A stretch of 6,400 nucleotides of DNA. Origin: Nitrososphaerales archaeon. Its GTDB lineage: Archaea; Thermoproteota; Nitrososphaeria; Nitrososphaerales; UBA57. Shown here piece by piece: positions 5,564 through 6,400 of this stretch (positions are counted from its first letter, which is position 1; every line of letters starts with the position of its first letter). The notes beneath the pieces were generated by a model. The model was not told where the DNA came from. It searched no databases and saw nothing but the letters and a program-made list of their open reading frames with translations. A program made the translations under genes and the position numbers. The stretch spans positions 1 to 6,400 of the forward strand of contig JAKUSK010000005.1 of NCBI GenBank assembly GCA_022449325.1, given 5' to 3'.

Positions 5564-6400
5564 TTGCCTCGTAGAGCTTTAAGTAATAATCAGATAAAAC
5601 AGAAATTGCATAAACCAGAATGGATTAAAGTAAATTTTGTACAAGGAGATAACTACAAGAAAGTCAGAGAATCAGCAAATAAATTAAATCTAAATACAGT
5701 TTGTCAAGAAGCTAATTGTCCTAACATCTATGAATGTTGGGAAGGAGGAACTGCAACTTTCATGTTATTAGGAGATATTTGTACAAGAGGGTGTAGATTT
5801 TGTCATGTTAAATCAGGTAATCCAGAAGGAATTGTAGATATTTTTGAACCTGAAAATACTGCAAATGCAGTAAGAGAATTAGAATTGGACTATGTAGTAT
5901 TAACTTCCGTAGATCGTGATGATTTAACAGATGGAGGATCATCTCATTTTGCAAAAACAGTTGAAGAGATATACAAAAAGAATGAAGGAACGTTAATTGA
6001 AGTATTAATACCTGATTTTTCAGGAAAGATAGATGATCTATCAACAGTAGTAAAATCAAAACCAACTGTAATAGCACATAACATTGAAACAACAAGAGAA
6101 TTAACACCCATGGTGAGAGATGGAAGAGCTTCTTATGAGAGATCTTTAGAAGTCTTAAAAAATGTGAAGAAATTAGATTCGAATATTTATACAAAATCAT
6201 CGATTATGTTAGGATTTGGAGAGGAATACACTGACATAATAACCGCAATGAAAGATTTGAGGGAAGCAAATGTAGATATATTAACACTCGGTCAATATCT
6301 GCAGCCATCAGATTTTCATATTAGTATTAAACAATTTGTTCATCCAGATGAATTTATTAAGTTAAAAGATGTTGCTGAAGACATGGGATTCAAATATGTT
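5564..6400 (+). CDS. lipA: Lipoyl synthase (partial, C terminus beyond window)
   Basis: This radical SAM enzyme inserts two sulfurs into protein-bound octanoyl groups, making the lipoyl cofactor of 2-oxoacid dehydrogenases and glycine cleavage H protein. The auxiliary 4Fe-4S cluster motif C-x4-C-x5-C is at C47, C52, C58 (numbering from the TTG), within VCQEANCPNIYECW. The SAM cluster motif C-x3-C-x2-C is at C73, C77, C80 (CTRGCRFC). Family signatures VLTSVDRDDLTDGG, AHNIETT, VRDGRASYERSLE and LTLGQYLQPS follow. The 279 codons present stop at MGFKYV, just before the conserved Arg-Ser-Ser-Tyr end. No ATG occurs before the first cysteine motif and a TAG closes the frame at 5537. TTG at 5564 is chosen for its TATA spacing; TTG at 5606, right before HKPEWIKV, is the alternative. 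No frameshift was found inside. Confidence 0.93.
   Translation, partial: MPRRALSNNQIKQKLHKPEWIKVNFVQGDNYKKVRESANKLNLNTVCQEANCPNIYECWEGGTATFMLLGDICTRGCRFCHVKSGNPEGIVDIFEPENTANAVRELELDYVVLTSVDRDDLTDGGSSHFAKTVEEIYKKNEGTLIEVLIPDFSGKIDDLSTVVKSKPTVIAHNIETTRELTPMVRDGRASYERSLEVLKNVKKLDSNIYTKSSIMLGFGEEYTDIITAMKDLREANVDILTLGQYLQPSDFHISIKQFVHPDEFIKLKDVAEDMGFKYV

Noticed and set aside
5808..6200. 130-codon Leu-rich minus-strand frame that looks like a membrane protein
   Set aside because: It is antisense to lipA; the leucines come from reading the A/G-rich coding strand of lipA backwards.

Overview
The window reads as a piece of an AT-rich, mesophilic archaeal chromosome. The archaeal call rests on three things. 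TATA-like boxes sit about 24-30 bp in front of start codons that have no Shine-Dalgarno site (leaderless style). The tRNA gene encodes no CCA tail and seems to carry a short intron-like insertion. A large secreted protein is built from COG1361/CARDB-like modules and sits next to a LolD-type ABC ATPase. The lineage cannot be fixed from this sequence; marine Nitrososphaerota or Thermoplasmatota (Poseidoniales-like) would both fit. No phage, IS or CRISPR signal was seen.

Minus strand, 1-3608, in transcription order. First is a HIT-family nucleotide hydrolase/transferase gene with its own TATA box. Next is a tRNA-Ala(GGC) gene with a 12-nt insertion between the acceptor and D stems. Then comes an 894-residue secreted, C-terminally anchored protein with an N-terminal PPC-like domain and six tandem Ig-like modules. 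Last is the start of an ABC transporter ATPase (LolD/MacB type), which begins 11 nt after the preceding stop codon and runs off the window at position 1. The last two genes look like one operon for a cell-envelope or export machine.

Plus strand, 3655-6400. A strong TATA box diverges from the HIT promoter. It is followed by a 15-codon open frame with a good Shine-Dalgarno site, then an acetolactate synthase catalytic subunit gene (ilvB type, 565 aa; Val/Leu/Ile synthesis). After 85 nt comes lipA (lipoyl synthase), which starts at a non-AUG codon and is cut by the window end just before its conserved C-terminal Arg-Ser-Ser-Tyr region. No ilvN or ilvC lies next to the synthase.

Two points deserve a second look. 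One is the 12-nt insertion in an otherwise textbook tRNA-Ala, a candidate non-canonical archaeal tRNA intron. The other is the short frame ending His-Ile-Val-Val in the leader of a branched-chain amino-acid biosynthetic gene.
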